Positions 17,227-28,934 of a stretch of DNA of 64,000 nucleotides are shown here, one piece after another; the first letter of the stretch is position 1, and each line of letters begins with the position of its first letter. The notes under the pieces were generated by a model. That model was not told the origin of the DNA. It ran no database searches and saw only the letters and a list, made by a program, of their open reading frames with translations. A program made the position numbers and the translations under genes. Origin of the DNA: Sarcomyxa edulis (lineage: Eukaryota; Basidiomycota; Agaricomycetes; Agaricales; Mycenaceae); assembly GCA_009761415.1 (NCBI GenBank), contig QUOL01000017.1, forward strand, positions 62,001 to 126,000. Direction: 5' to 3'.

Positions 17227-17777
17227 TCACCCTCAGTCTGGGTGAAACTCTCTAATAGTAATACATCGTGAAATAAAGCCCTCTACACTCGTAGATCTCA
17301 CTCTACATCAGTATCTAATCAATCCGAAGTTTGTGTGATTTTCACCCTTGATATCTTCGGGGTGATCATACCCTGCTTTTCAGGTGGAAAAATGACCTCT
17401 AGATGCATGTAAGTGACCCTCTATTGGTTTTAAACATACCCAAATTGAGGGGCAATTTCACCCCGAACTGAAGAAGAAAACATGGGTGACATTCTACTAA
17501 TAAATAGGTGAACATCACCCTCAAAAACCGTCGGAAATTGAACCCGATACAAGCCAAAAACCACCCTCCAGGATGAGAAAAGACCGCCCAGAAACAGCTG
17601 GAAATCACCCGAGGAGACACGCAAAACACAGGGTGAAAGGGAAATCCAACGGGCTGTAGCCACCCGTTTTTTACAACCCCCTTGATGGTTGACAATGGCC
17701 CTAGGCGGGTAGTTTTCACCCGTATAAAGGTTGTATATCGCTTTATTTTCGAGTGATTCTCTGGGAGAATTTCACCC
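17227..17777. repeat. Right sub-terminal TCACCC/GGGTGA repeats of the CACTA-like element
   Basis: Twelve exact copies of the same hexamer in both orientations over 550 bp (17227, 17240, 17342, 17360, 17458, 17484, 17515, 17605, 17631, 17716, 17772 and nearby variants such as GGTGA at 17511). It is the same word as on the left side, which ties the two flanks to one element. Confidence 0.7.
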
Positions 17778-17887
17778 GGTCTGAGCACCTCAGAGCATTC
17801 TGATACTAAGTGGAAGCAATGCATGCGAAGACAGATAGCAATAGTGCAATAACGAGATCCTCATACTTCACAATCACAAAAAAAGAC

Positions 17888-20800
17888 TTAACGGCTGGCC
17901 TTCTTGCCACCCTTTCTCTCTTTCCGTTTTCTGCCAATCAGCGATCCGAGATTGTTTTTCGCTGGCTGCTTGTCCGACTCCTCTTTGACAGGACTGGATT
18001 TCGACTTGTCCTTGTCGACGCGACGTTTCTTCGCAGAAGGTACATCAGTCTCCTCGGATTTGGTCAACGCAATCTTGGCTCGAGGTTTGTGCACTTCGGT
18101 TGTCTAGAAAGGAAGAGCGTGTTAATAACATGATGAGAATATATTGAGGAGACACATACTGGCTGGGCCTTCTCTTTCTGATGAGCACTCCGACGTTGGA
18201 CCACCTGGACGTTTTCAATGGAGAACTCTACAATCAATGTTCCCTTCGTCCCCTTCCTGGTCCCACCTTTCTCAAGCTCTTCCTTGATCCTCTTTAACCG
18301 CGCATCGTCTCTATCTTTTTCATCCTTCTGCTTCTCCAATTTGATAAGGTCCTCCAACTCTTCCTTCCACCAACCTTCAAACAACGCCCCAACATCCGGG
18401 TTGTTATTCGCCCATCGCAACACACGCAATGCATCAGCATGCTTGTACATCTCCACGAACCCATACCCTTTACTCCTGCCTTTTCCTGTCACAGGATCTA
18501 CTCGTTCCTGCTGACGGACGATTTTCGCCTGCTTCACACCCGTTTTCCGTGAACCCGTGTACTTCTTCTTGATGACTTTCCCATCTGCGTCCCGTTCCAC
18601 CTTGGGCTTCACCTCCTTGACGTCTTCTTCACCATCCTCTGCGACTTCTGCCAATTCATCCGCACTGAGGGGTGATCGAAGTTTTTTCTTGACTTCGCTG
18701 TCGAACGCTCGGACGGCATGGATGGAAAGACGTTTGAGTAGGCGCTCTGTGACGAATATTGGGATTTGTCGGACGCTCAGTCGAGTTTTGGAGATGTATA
18801 ATGAGGGGTTTGATCGTAGGAGTGTTCGACGAGCGTTGAACGAGCTCGTCCGTTTTTCGATTTCAGTCGGTGTGAGTGTCTCGGAAGCAGATGTGTTGGG
18901 TAGGATGACTGAATGTCGCAGGTAAACATAGACGGTTAGTTAGTAGATACATATGAGATGAAGAGAGAGGTGCTGCACTGACCTCCTTCTCGCAACAGAT
19001 ACATATTACGTTTATCCGCTTTCTCTCTCTTCTTCTCTCCTTCTTCCCTGAGTTTTCCTGCTACATCTCTCGGGACTGCACGGACCACATCTAGCGTTCT
19101 GCCGTGCAACACGAGACTTTGAGCCAGAGCAGAAGATGGATCAGGTGTGAGAATGGAGGGGAGGATGAACGGGTTCTTCTTGGGCTATTTGATACTGGTC
19201 AGTCAATGGAAAATCGAGGATATGAGTGGGACGTACAGCTTCACTAGTACTACCCGTAGTCTCCATACGAAGCAGTTCGCTCTGCTCGACAACTTTGTCT
19301 GCGTCCTCTATATTCCAGAAGCACGCAAAACCAGTGCCACGGGAGCGCCCTGTTGCAGCATCCATGGTGATACGAGCATATCGCAGTGGTCCAAATGCAC
19401 GGAATCTAGGGTAAAAAGTTAAGCAAATGGAAAGGAAATGACTCAAGAAACAAAACGAACAGTGTCCGAAGTTCATCTTCAGTGGCTGCGAATGGCACAT
19501 TGCGAACAAATAGCGTGGTCCCAGTTTCAGGTGGAGGTAATTGAGGTTTAACCGGCTTGTTGTCCTCATCGTCATCAACATCACTTCCAGCTCTGGAATC
19601 ACCTTCGTCGCCACTTCCACCATTGTGTACACCCAACTGTCCTTCCTCATCACTGTCGCTGTCGCTCTCATCGCTACTGTCACTGTCATCACTATCATCA
19701 CTGCCATCGTCCTCACTCGAAGCCGAGCCGTCCTTCATATCCACATCTTCGTCGGCATCCTCCACGATCTTCGCTTTCTCTTCTTTCCACTTCTCCTTAC
19801 TCAACGCCCAATCTACAGCAATGACCCTCTCCGTAGCCCGCTTATCATCCACAACCTCTTCGTCACCATCCTCGCCTTCACCAGCACCCTCCGCAGCCTT
19901 CGCTTCCTTCAGCTTCTTCTCTATTCTCCTCAACTTCTTTTTCTTCTGTTTATCCTGCACCATTCCCTCCGCCATACCTGCTCGCACGACTATTCCATTA
20001 CACCCCTCAATGGCCTTCTCCGCATCCTTCTTACTCAACATCCAAACAAACGCGAACCCCTTCGTTCGAACCTTCTTCTCTGATGTACCCTCCTCCTGCT
20101 TCTCTTCAGCAGCACCCTCCTTCGGTGTAGCAGTGGGAATGTGAATCGAGTAAACGGGTCCATAAGGCAGGAAAACAGCTCGGAGATCTTGCTCGCTGGC
20201 GTTGAACGGGAGATTACGAACAATGAGTCGACTAGCATGACTTGGCGTCGCTACTGCTGCCTTCTCTGGATTGACCCCGTCTTCCTGTTTTGTAGTGGAT
20301 GGTTTTGTCGCGAGACCATCGAGGCGCTTTTTGAGTGTGACGGATAGTAAACATCCCTTGAATACATGAGCGTGAAGTCTGGTGACGGCATCGAGAGCAG
20401 CCGGAGGGGATGTAAATAAGACGTGGGCTTTGATTCGATACGAAAATGAATTAGTGGGGTCATTAGATTGTTGTTTATTCCCGACTCACCAGTCTTAGGA
20501 TCCTCTTCACCGTTCTCCAACTTTATTGGCCAGTCTACTTTCTCCGCACCGTCGTGCTTCCTGATTTTTTTCCAGAGTACCTTATGATCGATTCCGGCGG
20601 GGAGACCAGATATGACTATGGTACGTATTGCGAGGGGGTCGTGGGGTGTGCGGATTTGTTGTGGTCTGGGTGGTGGTCGTGGTTTAGCTTCTTTCTTCAC
20701 AGTTTCAGTTTTTTCACCCTTTTCCTTGGGCTATGCACGGTAGTCAGCGGGAATTCCCTGGAATTGAGATAGATTCGCACCTTGGTATCAGCCCACTGAA

Positions 20801-21150
20801 CTCTGAGGTTTCGCCCAGCAAGTGGAATCCCTTCCTTTGATAATTTATCGAATGCAGCTTGGGCATCTTCTTTGATAGCGAACGAGACGTATCCTACACC
20901 CTTCGATACACCAGTTCCAGGTTCTAGGACCACAAAAGCAGATCGTACAGGTGCGATGTCGGAGAACAACGTTTGAAGATCAACAGAGGTTGCAGTGTAT
21001 GGTAAATTCGACACAAAAAGTGTAGACCTGTCTTGGGATGATTTATTTTAGCATGAATATTGAAAGTAGGACAGTCTATTGTGCGCACCCGTGAGTTATT
21101 GTGAGATCATCTGGATCTCTTTCCTTCCGTTTTCCAAGAGCTGTAGACAT
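17888..21150 (-). CDS. NOP4: NOP4/RBM28-like nucleolar RNA-binding protein with four RRMs
   Basis: Starts MSTALGKRKERDPDD (ATG 21148-21150), and the first intron joins to STLFVSNLPYTATS. Four RRM-type regions can be followed: RRM1 (TLFVSNLPYTATS / GVGYVSFAIKED), RRM2 (TIVISGLPAGIDH), RRM3 (SRLIVRNLPFNASEQDL / KGFAFVWMLSKKDAEKAI), and RRM4 (TTLFVRNVPFAATEDEL / GTGFACFWNIEDADKVV) followed by a conserved C-terminal region (IPIFVTERLLKRLSIHAVRAF; YGFVEMYKHADALRVLRWAN). Long acidic Asp/Ser-Glu runs separate RRM3 and RRM4, and the tail is Lys-rich, as in nucleolar proteins. Known role: assembly and maturation of the 60S ribosomal subunit. It shares a divergent promoter with the glycosidase-like gene. 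Confidence 0.9.
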
Positions 21151-21743
21151 GAGAAGAGCAAAAGTATACTACTCGGAAAGGTTCCTCGAAAAATTGGATC
21201 GATCGCCGACGGCGCTTGTTGTTCACCAGCGCTTGTGAGTCGCAACAGCAAGCAGCTACAGACAAAGCAGCAGCGCCTCCCAGACATGCAAATTGTTGCC
21301 AAACTGCCGAGAAATGTCGAAGAAATGTCGAAGAACTGAAGAATCAAATCTGGGCTCTCTGATTTACCTATTCTATAAGAAATCTACAGTCCCCTGGCTT
21401 CATTCCTGACGGTCGACCGAATCAGTTGACATACTCAGGCTCTTCCAAGTCTCGAAGTCGATGTGAGTTAGCATCGTCGTTAACGTTCAGGGCTTACCTA
21501 TCCTTCTCATTCCTTCAGAATTCTTCCGGACTTTGAAGGCGGCTGAACTCAAGGACTTAAATACTCAGTGGCTGTTCAGCTGTCCTCTGACATTTCCAAT
21601 CGTTGATATATTCTTCGTGCATCACGAGGATGTCTATACGGCCCGTACGGTACATATGATCATGCATACCTCAGACAGCCTTGAAGCTTCTGTATTTTGA
21701 TACCGAGCCTGACCTTCATACTGTTCTCCCTCTGTCTGTGGAA
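21151..21743. promoter_or_regulatory. Divergent promoter region, NOP4 and glycosidase-like gene
   Basis: About 590 bp with no coding signal between two genes that point away from each other. No clear TATA box or named factor site was recognised. Confidence 0.4.
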
Positions 21744-24103
21744 ATGTTCCTGCTTGGTTTCCTTGTTTCCTGCGCAGCGCCAGCTTTCAGTTTAATCGAC
21801 CGTCACTCTATCGTCTCGCGGTACAATCCGAGTCGCAATGCATCTAGTCTCACTACTCCCATGCAAGTAGGCAACGGAAATTTCGCCTTCGGAGCAGACG
21901 TTACAGGTCTGCAAACCTTCCAGCCATTCGCCATCATGTCCACCTGGGGCTGGAAAAACGACAGTTTACCTGTCAACAAAACCATGCAGGACGTCCTTGA
22001 CTACCGTGGAGTTGAGTGGTCCAACCACGATCGTCTGGTTCAATACGAGTTTGGAGGGGAAGCTACCGTTCAACAGTGGCTGATATCCAACCCGAATCGC
22101 GTCAATCTAGGGAGCATCGGATTCGTATTCCGAGATGACTCTGGCAAGACCATCCAGAATATTACAGAGAAGGATCTTCAGGAGACCCACCAGACGTTGG
22201 ATCTGTGGACAGGGACTATAACGAGCCAGTTCTTCTGGGAAGGCCACCAGGTCATGGTCAATACCACCTCGGCGCAAGATGCGGATAGCGTCGGAATCAT
22301 CATTCAGTCGACCTTACTGCAGCAAGGGCGATTAGGAATATTCTTCGACTTTCCTTGGAACGACGGCACTCTCAAATTCAGTGATCCTTTCGTTGGCGTG
22401 TGGAACGCCACATCGATGCACACGACATCGTTGCGTACTTTCCCGAGTCACGTTGAAGCACAGATCGAACATACCATGGTCGCAGCACAGTTCCTCACAT
22501 CTATTGGAGGAGACCCATTTTCTATCACCCGCGACTCAGCCACTACTCATCGATATACTCTTATACCACTTAACACCCAGTCCCATTCTACGTTTTCGCT
22601 AACGGCGACCTATACTACCTTGAATCACCCCCCGGCCTCCGTACCCAATGCACGAGCCATTGCAGAATCTTCGGCGGAAACCTGGGAATCATATTGGTCT
22701 AACAGTGGGTTTGTCGACGTGTTTACCGGTTCGACGGATTCTCGAGCGGATGAACTGCAGCGAAGAATCATTCTTTCTCGATACTTGATGAGAGTAAACG
22801 AGGCCAGCGACAACCCCCCTCAAGAGGTGAGTTACATCTTATTCAATCTGCCTGTGATTCTGATGGTTCTATGACGATTCTAGTCAGGCCTAGTTAATAA
22901 TGGTTGGGTATGTCCTGTCTAATCAAATACTGTGCTGAACTTAATTTCGACCCCTTGAATAGTATGGAAAGTTTCACATGGAAATGTACGTACTCGAACG
23001 TCTTACTAGTGTACTCGTATCCCATTCAACACCGTCAGGTATTTCTGGCACTGCATGCACTGGGCGCTCTGGAATAACTGGGACCTCCTAAATCGTTCCA
23101 ATACCATATACTCCCGATTCCTCCCAACCGCCCTCGATCGCGCCATCCAAGAACACTGGGACTCTGGCGCCCGCTGGTCAAAAATGACAGACCCGTCAGG
23201 TCGTTCAGCTCCCGGTGAAATCAACGAGCTGCTCATCTGGCAACAAGTCCACCCCCTCGTTTTCGCGCAGTACGAGTACCGTGCGTTCCCAACGAGGAAG
23301 ACGTCGGAGAAGTGGGGTGAGGTGGTGAAGGAGACGGCGAATTGGATGGCGGATTTCGCTTGGTTTGATGAGAGTTCGGGGTTCTACGATCTAGGACCGC
23401 CGATGTACGTCGTCAGCGAGGATACGAGTCCTAACGTGACCCGAAATCCTGCGTTTGAACTGGCGTATTGGAGGTTTGGCTTCGATATTGCTGAATCGTG
23501 GATGGAGAATTTGGGTGAAGAGGTTCCGCAGAACTGGAGTACCGTCAAAGCCAATTTGGCGAAACTTCCTATTGACAATGGCACGTATTCGGTGTATGAA
23601 GGTATTGAGGGTGATTTCTGGACCGATCCAGCGTACACGAACGACCATCCAGCGCTGGTTGGTCTGTACGGATGGTTGCCACAAACAGAGAATGTGGATC
23701 TTGGAATCGCTAAACTTACGATGGAAAAAGTATGGACGCATTGGAACATATCAAATTGCTGGGGGTACGCTCTATCATCATCCAGGTTCCCGTTAGCCCT
23801 GTTTCACTCACTACTTGAGTTTCTCGCAGTTGGGATTTCCCGATGCTGGCAATGTCCGCAGCTCGTAATGGAGACGCGGATTCTGCTGTAGAGTGGCTTC
23901 TACATGATCTGTTCAAGTTCGATGATGTTGGTATGCCAATTGGTGGGGTCAGGGTGCCAACCCCGTATTTCCCTGGGTCGGGTGGACTGCTGCTAGCTGT
24001 TGCGATGATGGCTGGTGGGTGGGATGGTAGTAATGGAACCGCTCCTGGGTTCCCTGAAATAGGTTGGAACGTGCGCGCTGAAGGGCTTAGTGTGGCACTG
24101 TAA
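21744..24103 (+). CDS. Secreted six-hairpin glycosidase-like protein
   Basis: Start chosen at the ATG at 21744 because MFLLGFLVSCAAPAFS makes a good signal peptide; the frame is open further upstream. Exons include 21744-22826, 22884-22907 (24 nt), 22963-22985 (23 nt), a large exon from about 23040, and a last exon ending at 24103. The mature part begins HSIVSRYNPSRNASS and has QVGNGNFAFGADVTGLQTFQ, then Trp-rich segments (YFWHCMHWALWNNWD) and DFWTDPAYTNDHPALVGLYGW. I recognise this as a fungal family with the (alpha/alpha)6 six-hairpin fold used by GH65- and GH95-like enzymes; substrate unknown. Several N-x-S/T sites fit secretion. I cannot name the acid and base residues with confidence. 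Confidence 0.75.
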
Positions 24104-24283
24104 GAGCAAGTCGTTCTGGTCATTTTCATCGACGTTCACCTCAAAGAAAAAGGAGAGAGTATCGGAACACCGAAGGTCCATGAATCCGATCCTGGTGATG
24201 TTTTGTTCTTTGTAGGTCGGCCCTAGCATCGTACTTATTTCGCACCGAACATCTTTCACGATACAGCTAATGATTAGATACCT

Positions 24284-25219
24284 TCAACGCCGAGGACTGG
24301 GCATAAACCGCCCTGGGTACTCGATCGTTTGCGAGTCATTTTTTTGGTGAGAAGCGTACAGCTGCATCTGCTCTTCTTTATTCAATCCCGTGCGACCACG
24401 CCAATGGGATGTGATCAGTGGTGCATCATTTCTGGTGAAGGGCCGTGGATGCTGTTCCAGTATTGCATCGAGGACGCGTGGAATATCATCAGGTTTCAGT
24501 AGACCGAGCCTATACCAGAAAATATTATTTCACGTCCAGCGCAAAGTATCACGACGTACCACTCTCCGTGAGGAAACACAATAAGGTTCGCAGCATATCT
24601 GGATAAATCGTGATATCAGTAAGTGGAGCGACAACTTGGTAAAATTGGCATACTGGTGCCCTCCAACATGTCCAGCCTCCCATACCCTCACTCGCGCCGC
24701 AGCGCCATTGGGATTCTTCGACGTTCGTTCAAGGAGTTCTTCCTGCAAGGTCTTCACGACCTGTCCTCCCAGATCGCCACAACGGCAGTCTCGAGCACCA
24801 TGAGTGCAAACGTAAAGATCCACGCCTTGGTAATCCGTGTCAGACAGCTCTGGCGGGCGTTCGACATGTTCCCTCAATAGCTGCTCCACCTCATCTACAT
24901 TTTCTAGCGAGAGTTCTGGTATATCAAGCCGGCCCCCAGGTGTCGAGAACGCCGTCGCAGAATACTTCTCGGGCTCTGCTCCTAGTGTCGATAAATTGGG
25001 AGACCATGCAAAATTGACGATGGCACCCCATCTGATGACTTTCAACATCAATGCTCGTTGCACCGCAGTGGAGATGCGAGCAGGAAATTCCCTAGGAGAC
25101 TGAGCGGTATGCAGGAAGATGTAGCATCTATGTGATTGGACCGTGCCAGCGATGATTATGGGGCTGGATGGTGTCGTCGCAATGGTTGGAGAGGAAGAAA
25201 ACCTTCTAAAACAGTTCAT
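24284..25219 (-). CDS. AIM32-like sucrase/ferredoxin-family thioredoxin-fold protein
   Basis: Exons 25219-24654, 24598-24560, 24509-24284. The start chosen gives MNCFRRFSSSPTIA, which looks like a mitochondrial targeting sequence; the frame is open upstream. The core has CTHGARDCRCGDLGG, with three cysteines in the arrangement of the thioredoxin-like ferredoxin fold, and a C-terminal EAGHVGGHQYAANLIVFPHG motif typical of the sucrase/ferredoxin-like family that includes yeast AIM32. AIM32-type proteins bind a [2Fe-2S] cluster and act in redox quality control in the mitochondrial matrix and intermembrane space (family knowledge). The C-terminus reads RPFTRNDAPLITSHWRGRTG and ends MPSPRR. The 3' end lies only 180 bp from that of the glycosidase-like gene (convergent). 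Confidence 0.82.
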
Positions 25220-25753
25220 CGTGGGTCTCTGTCTCTGGGAGATGTACGTGAGCACTGCCAGTGATGAATGTGTACAGCTAGGATGTGACTCCGGGTCGCT
25301 GGCTGCGCGCTTCAAATTTAACTCGAGGATTATTAAAGAGCAAATACGAGCTTTAAGTCGAAGGGCATTGGGAGTGATTCTCGGAGCGCTGAAGGATTGG
25401 CGGAGGACTGTGGAGGACTCAAATTCTTCAGGACTCGGTCTCAGACGAGTCTGAGCCTCTGAAACCCGAAGCCGAGAAATGGCACCGCATGCACGTGATC
25501 AAGACGCGTCTATTTTGCGACGCGTTCTCGAATTTAGCCAACGTTGTTCCAGTATTCCAGAGTCTATTGAAGACTATAGCATTACTATATAGTTATCAGG
25601 ACCTTCAATGAAAAAGGTTTTTCAAGTAAGAAGAGAGACAGTGCTTTTATATTGAAGCTCGATACCATTAGTACTGAATACTACATAGAACGAAGGCTAG
25701 AGTGAGACGAGTAAAATAGACATAGATCATCTAAATGGAGGAAAAATATGACG
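25220..25753. other. Intergenic region with promoter of the AIM32-like gene
   Basis: About 530 bp. It contains the 41-bp element at 25492-25532 with two facing ACGCGTC boxes, roughly 270 bp upstream of the AIM32-like start and 220 bp beyond the end of the membrane-protein fragment. ACGCGT is the core of the fungal MBF cell-cycle box, but a role here is only a guess. Confidence 0.45.
25492..25532 (-). repeat. Inverted copy A of the twin ACGCGTC element
   Basis: Read on the minus strand it matches 35876-35917 on the plus strand at about 35 of 42 positions by hand alignment: TTCGA, AACGCGTCGC, a 6-7 nt A-rich spacer, GACGCGTC, TGATCAC. It lies downstream of a C-terminal copy of the same gene family as copy B. 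Confidence 0.6.
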
Positions 25754-25980
25754 TTATTTCCACGCTTCGACCGACGCACCACCTACACTCTCGACTGAAC
25801 GGTCTCCTTGGTTGATAATAGATATCGCAGCTAGACTCCGAAGTGTGTCCATATCCGAATGCATGTGTGCAAATCGGAGTCGAAGATCTGACTGATCAGC
25901 TGCTACAGAGGCTTTGACACTCTTGACGGAGGCACCCAGGCCAACTCGCACAACCTTGAGTGCGGGGGCAAGACCTTATG
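25754..25980 (-). pseudogene. Truncated C-terminal copy of the multi-pass membrane family
   Basis: The minus strand reads VVRVGLGASVKSVKASVAA, continues to SLAAISIINQGDRS and ends GGASVEAWK. This aligns along its length with the last exon of the full gene at 26185-27697 (VRVGLGASVDSVEASVTAA; PVEMSIIDIRRQ). No upstream exons of this copy are visible in the 200 bp before the full gene's stop, so it is a solitary last exon left by a tandem duplication. It has diverged but kept an open frame. Confidence 0.65.
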
Positions 25981-26184
25981 GCAGTCCGAAGACACCAGTT
26001 TCAACGTATCGACGAAGCTTGACGGTGATGTACCCCTACGCTAAGAGAGCCTAAGACGATACTTCTTTGCAACTGGAGAGAGGAACTGATTGGGCTCCAT
26101 ATGACGGATTTCTCTAGCAATCACTAAATCGAACGGTAGAGCTGGTCAAGAGAGAAAAAGTAACTGATGAAGAAAATCTATACA

Positions 26185-27697
26185 TTATTTTGATACTTCT
26201 TCGACCGAGACCCCATCAACGCTCCCGAGGGAGCCATTTAGAGGCCCTGCGGTGTTCCTCCTTTGACGGCGAATGTCAATGATCGACATCTCGACTGGAG
26301 TGCGCAGTACGTCCGTCTCCACATGCTCGAGCCCAAGTCTAAGCCTATGATCGGAGCGGGCAGCCGTTACAGAAGCTTCGACACTATCGACAGAAGCGCC
26401 GAGGCCGACCCGAACGATCATAAGTGTAGGTACGATACCCTGGAAAAGTCAGAATTCGATAGGATGGTGTATACAACACTATAGACTCACCACAATTTGT
26501 GTCAAAGAGGCATAAGGAACGCTAGACGCCGATTTCCACTGGGTTACGATGAGGTATGCCATAACGAGAATAGTATAAACAAGTCCTGATTCCACGCTAT
26601 ATCTGGTCGGTCGGACAAACACAAAATATGCATACATAAGCATATGGTACTCACATTATTGCGATCGTGGTCGAATATTTCTGAGTCACGTTCCGCCCTA
26701 AGATGAAACGCGCCTGACGGCTTATCCACCAGATTCTCCCAGCTGGCACAAAGTGTGAGTATCACTCGAATAGACAATTCGGGCACATGCGTAAGATTTC
26801 AAGTACCTGTTGAGCTTGTCACGACAGCATTAGTTACCGCTGACACGATGAAGGTATTTCTAGGATTGAAATAAGGGTCATATATACGAGCTGATGTCCC
26901 CCATGCGAGGTAGGAAGAGTTGGCACCAATGAAACCCTGGAGAATAGCGCTCGCAATACCGCAGCCTGTCGATGGTCACATTTGATCAAAATTATGCAAG
27001 GACAAGGACAACACACCTGTGCTCCCCAAGAGCAGAAGAACCGGAGCAGCTATAATCCGTTTCCGATTGCCCCAGACGACATAGCAGCGGTATATCTGAC
27101 CAAACCAGATGAGAACAAGCAGAAGGAATCTGCGTGAGAGAGCGCTCACGAGCAATCCGTCTGCTATGGCACTTGTCTCGATATGTCAACGGCAGACTCG
27201 ATAGACATGGATCTTGTCGCGCACCTGGTTGCAACGTACATCAGAGCCAGCTCGAGGGTTGGATCCGACTTGACTAGATGTATCAATGTTGGGGTACATA
27301 CTCCGTTCCAATTGTACACCCCACAGCCCAAGAATTGGTCAATGATATCTCGTAGGTCGAGCATTGTATATATAGCAGCCTGTGCAGTGGATAGAAGGAA
27401 CAACGCTGTGGCGGTCACAATGAATACAGTCCTGGGTCCTTTTCTACGGTGTTTTAGGATATAGGTGCATATACAAAACAGGACAACGTAGGTTCCTGTT
27501 GAAAGCATCCCGTAAATTTAATCCTTAGCAAATGCAGGTGCATAATACCATAGAAAAAGGACCGGGCCTGGGACCATGCAGTACATATGAAAAATGGAAC
27601 GAGGCTTGTGGTATTTTAGAGGTTGCGTACTCACAAGGATGTTGAAGACCGGAAGAGTGAAGACAACAGCGATTTCCAAACAGTTGATATCAGACAT
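26185..27697 (-). CDS. Multi-pass membrane protein, Agaricomycete-expanded family (copy 1)
   Basis: Nine-exon plan matching the plus-strand paralogue: first exon 27697-27635 (MSDINCLEIAVVFTLPVFNI), a 19-nt exon at 27567-27549, exon 3 from 27495 (TYVVLFCICTYILKHRRKG), a 22-nt exon at 27171-27150 (AIADGLL), then IYRCYVVWGNRKRIIAAP, GRIWWISRQARFILG and the last exon with RVGLGASVDSVEASV and EMSIIDIRRQRRN, stopping at 26185. Seven hydrophobic segments and a polar C-terminal tail. The family is common in mushroom genomes and has no assigned function; the seven-helix shape recalls receptor-like proteins, but that is inference. An intron between DGLL and IYRC is 53 bp and in frame, so retention would lengthen rather than break the protein. 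Confidence 0.75.
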
Positions 27698-27828
27698 CTC
27701 GGAGATGTTTGTGGGCAGATTTTCTGGACGAGGCGAGGTGGACCTCACTGTCCAGACGTCCACTAGTTAAATGTTTCCGTATCGCATCGGAGATGGCGAT
27801 GTGATCCCAGTCCTGTTCACATTCAATC

Positions 27829-28435
27829 CTAATCAGATACAATTCGACCGTATTCAATGCCTTCCGAAGCTAGATTACCAGTGCTCGCAAAGATATATGA
27901 GCTGATTCCTTCAGAGGAGCAAAGGGGGGCAACTTACCGCATGGCGAACTTTCCAGTGCATTGCTTCCGTGATGATCAAGAATCAAAGGCCCTGCAATGG
28001 ACTCAACTTGACCAAAATTGATGTACAGCCATCCGTCCGGTTGGAGAGACCATAAACTCCTAGGTGGATGCGGCCAAGAGTCGAATGCAACGAGCAGGTC
28101 CATCGTGAGTCTTGGAAAGTTGTTGAGCCAGGAGTCGGGGTCAATCAAATTTTCAAACGCTAAACGTAGTCTGCTTTCTGACGCGAGGGGCTTGTCGATA
28201 GGTCCTATTTAATCGGAGCTTGAAACGACAGATATCCATTAGATCGCTTTGTAGTCATTCTTAGACATCATTATCGGAGTTTGTAATCGATCGTAATGAA
28301 AATTTTTCGAAGTAACAAAGCATTCCATAGTGTCTTCCTCACCTCGCATATCGACCATCCAAGTTGACCAAAGGGTGTATTCTTTATCATTGAGGTGTCC
28401 TCTTGATTAGTTAGCAAAATAGAGCCCAATAAATG
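27829..28435 (-). CDS. Possible gene of unknown function, 5' end unresolved
   Basis: Two coding-like exons with matching splice phases. One lies near 28410-28343 (KEYTLWSTWMVDMR, donor GTGAGG). The other is 28204-27938 (FENLIDPDSWLNNFPRLTMD, then LLVAFDSWPHPPRSLWSL, donor GTAAGT). A short last exon 27869-27829 would end it. The first exons, perhaps in 28450-28900, could not be joined with confidence. No domain recognised. It ends about 130 bp before the start of membrane-family copy 1 on the same strand. Confidence 0.4.
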
Positions 28436-28922
28436 AGGATAACAGCAAGCTTATCTGGTTTTGTGAGTTAGGACATATAGGAAGCAAACGGGCTCCAGAT
28501 ATCGTACATCGCGCACCTATAAAGGTTCTGGAGTATAGCTAGTGCATCTCAGACAGTGCGGGATCCCTTCGGATACTCGATGTGTTGTCAATCAACATCA
28601 TATTGGTCGTGTATAGATGCATTTGGTGCTGGGCCCCCTGATGTCAGATTCTCCAAAACTTGTCTCAAAAAGATCGATGCTTATTTACCATCTTCGAATC
28701 GCTCGCTCTGCTGCTCATATGTATCGTTTCCTGACTCAGAGCTCTTGTTACCTGCGTTACCTGCACAACGACTGCTGCTTCACTGTATCGGGGGTTTCGA
28801 ACTCTAAATCACTTGGAAAAGACTCCAAGACCAATCTTTCAAAATATAGATCTAAAGGGATTTCGTTGAAGCTATCTCAGGGGAGGGAGCTATCGGATTG
28901 AAAGGAGTCGACTCGGAGGAGC

Positions 28923-28934
28923 GCGTCGACGCGT
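28923..28934. repeat. GCGTCGACGCGT palindromic 12-mer, copy 1
   Basis: Exact match to 29230-29241. Both lie upstream of the lipase start (29291), 307 bp apart. This could be a paired factor-binding site. Confidence 0.45.

Larger units (their letters stand above)
15200..17790. mobile_element. Internally deleted CACTA-like DNA transposon
   Basis: A 2.6-kb interval between SDR-B and NOP4. It carries the C-terminal part of a Tnp2-type transposase, dense TCACCC/GGGTGA words in both orientations near both ends, and imperfect inverted ends. The left end (15204-15227) and the reverse complement of the right end (17765-17788) share GTGC..TCAGAC.G.GTGAAA. Short sub-terminal motif repeats in both orientations are typical of CACTA/EnSpm elements. 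The N-terminal catalytic region of the transposase is missing, so the copy is not autonomous. The exact outer ends and target duplication could not be fixed by eye. Confidence 0.7.

Noticed and set aside
19541..20144. Long plus-strand open frames (Ser-rich, about 190 codons)
   Set aside because: They are the antisense of the acidic, Ser/Asp-rich part of NOP4.
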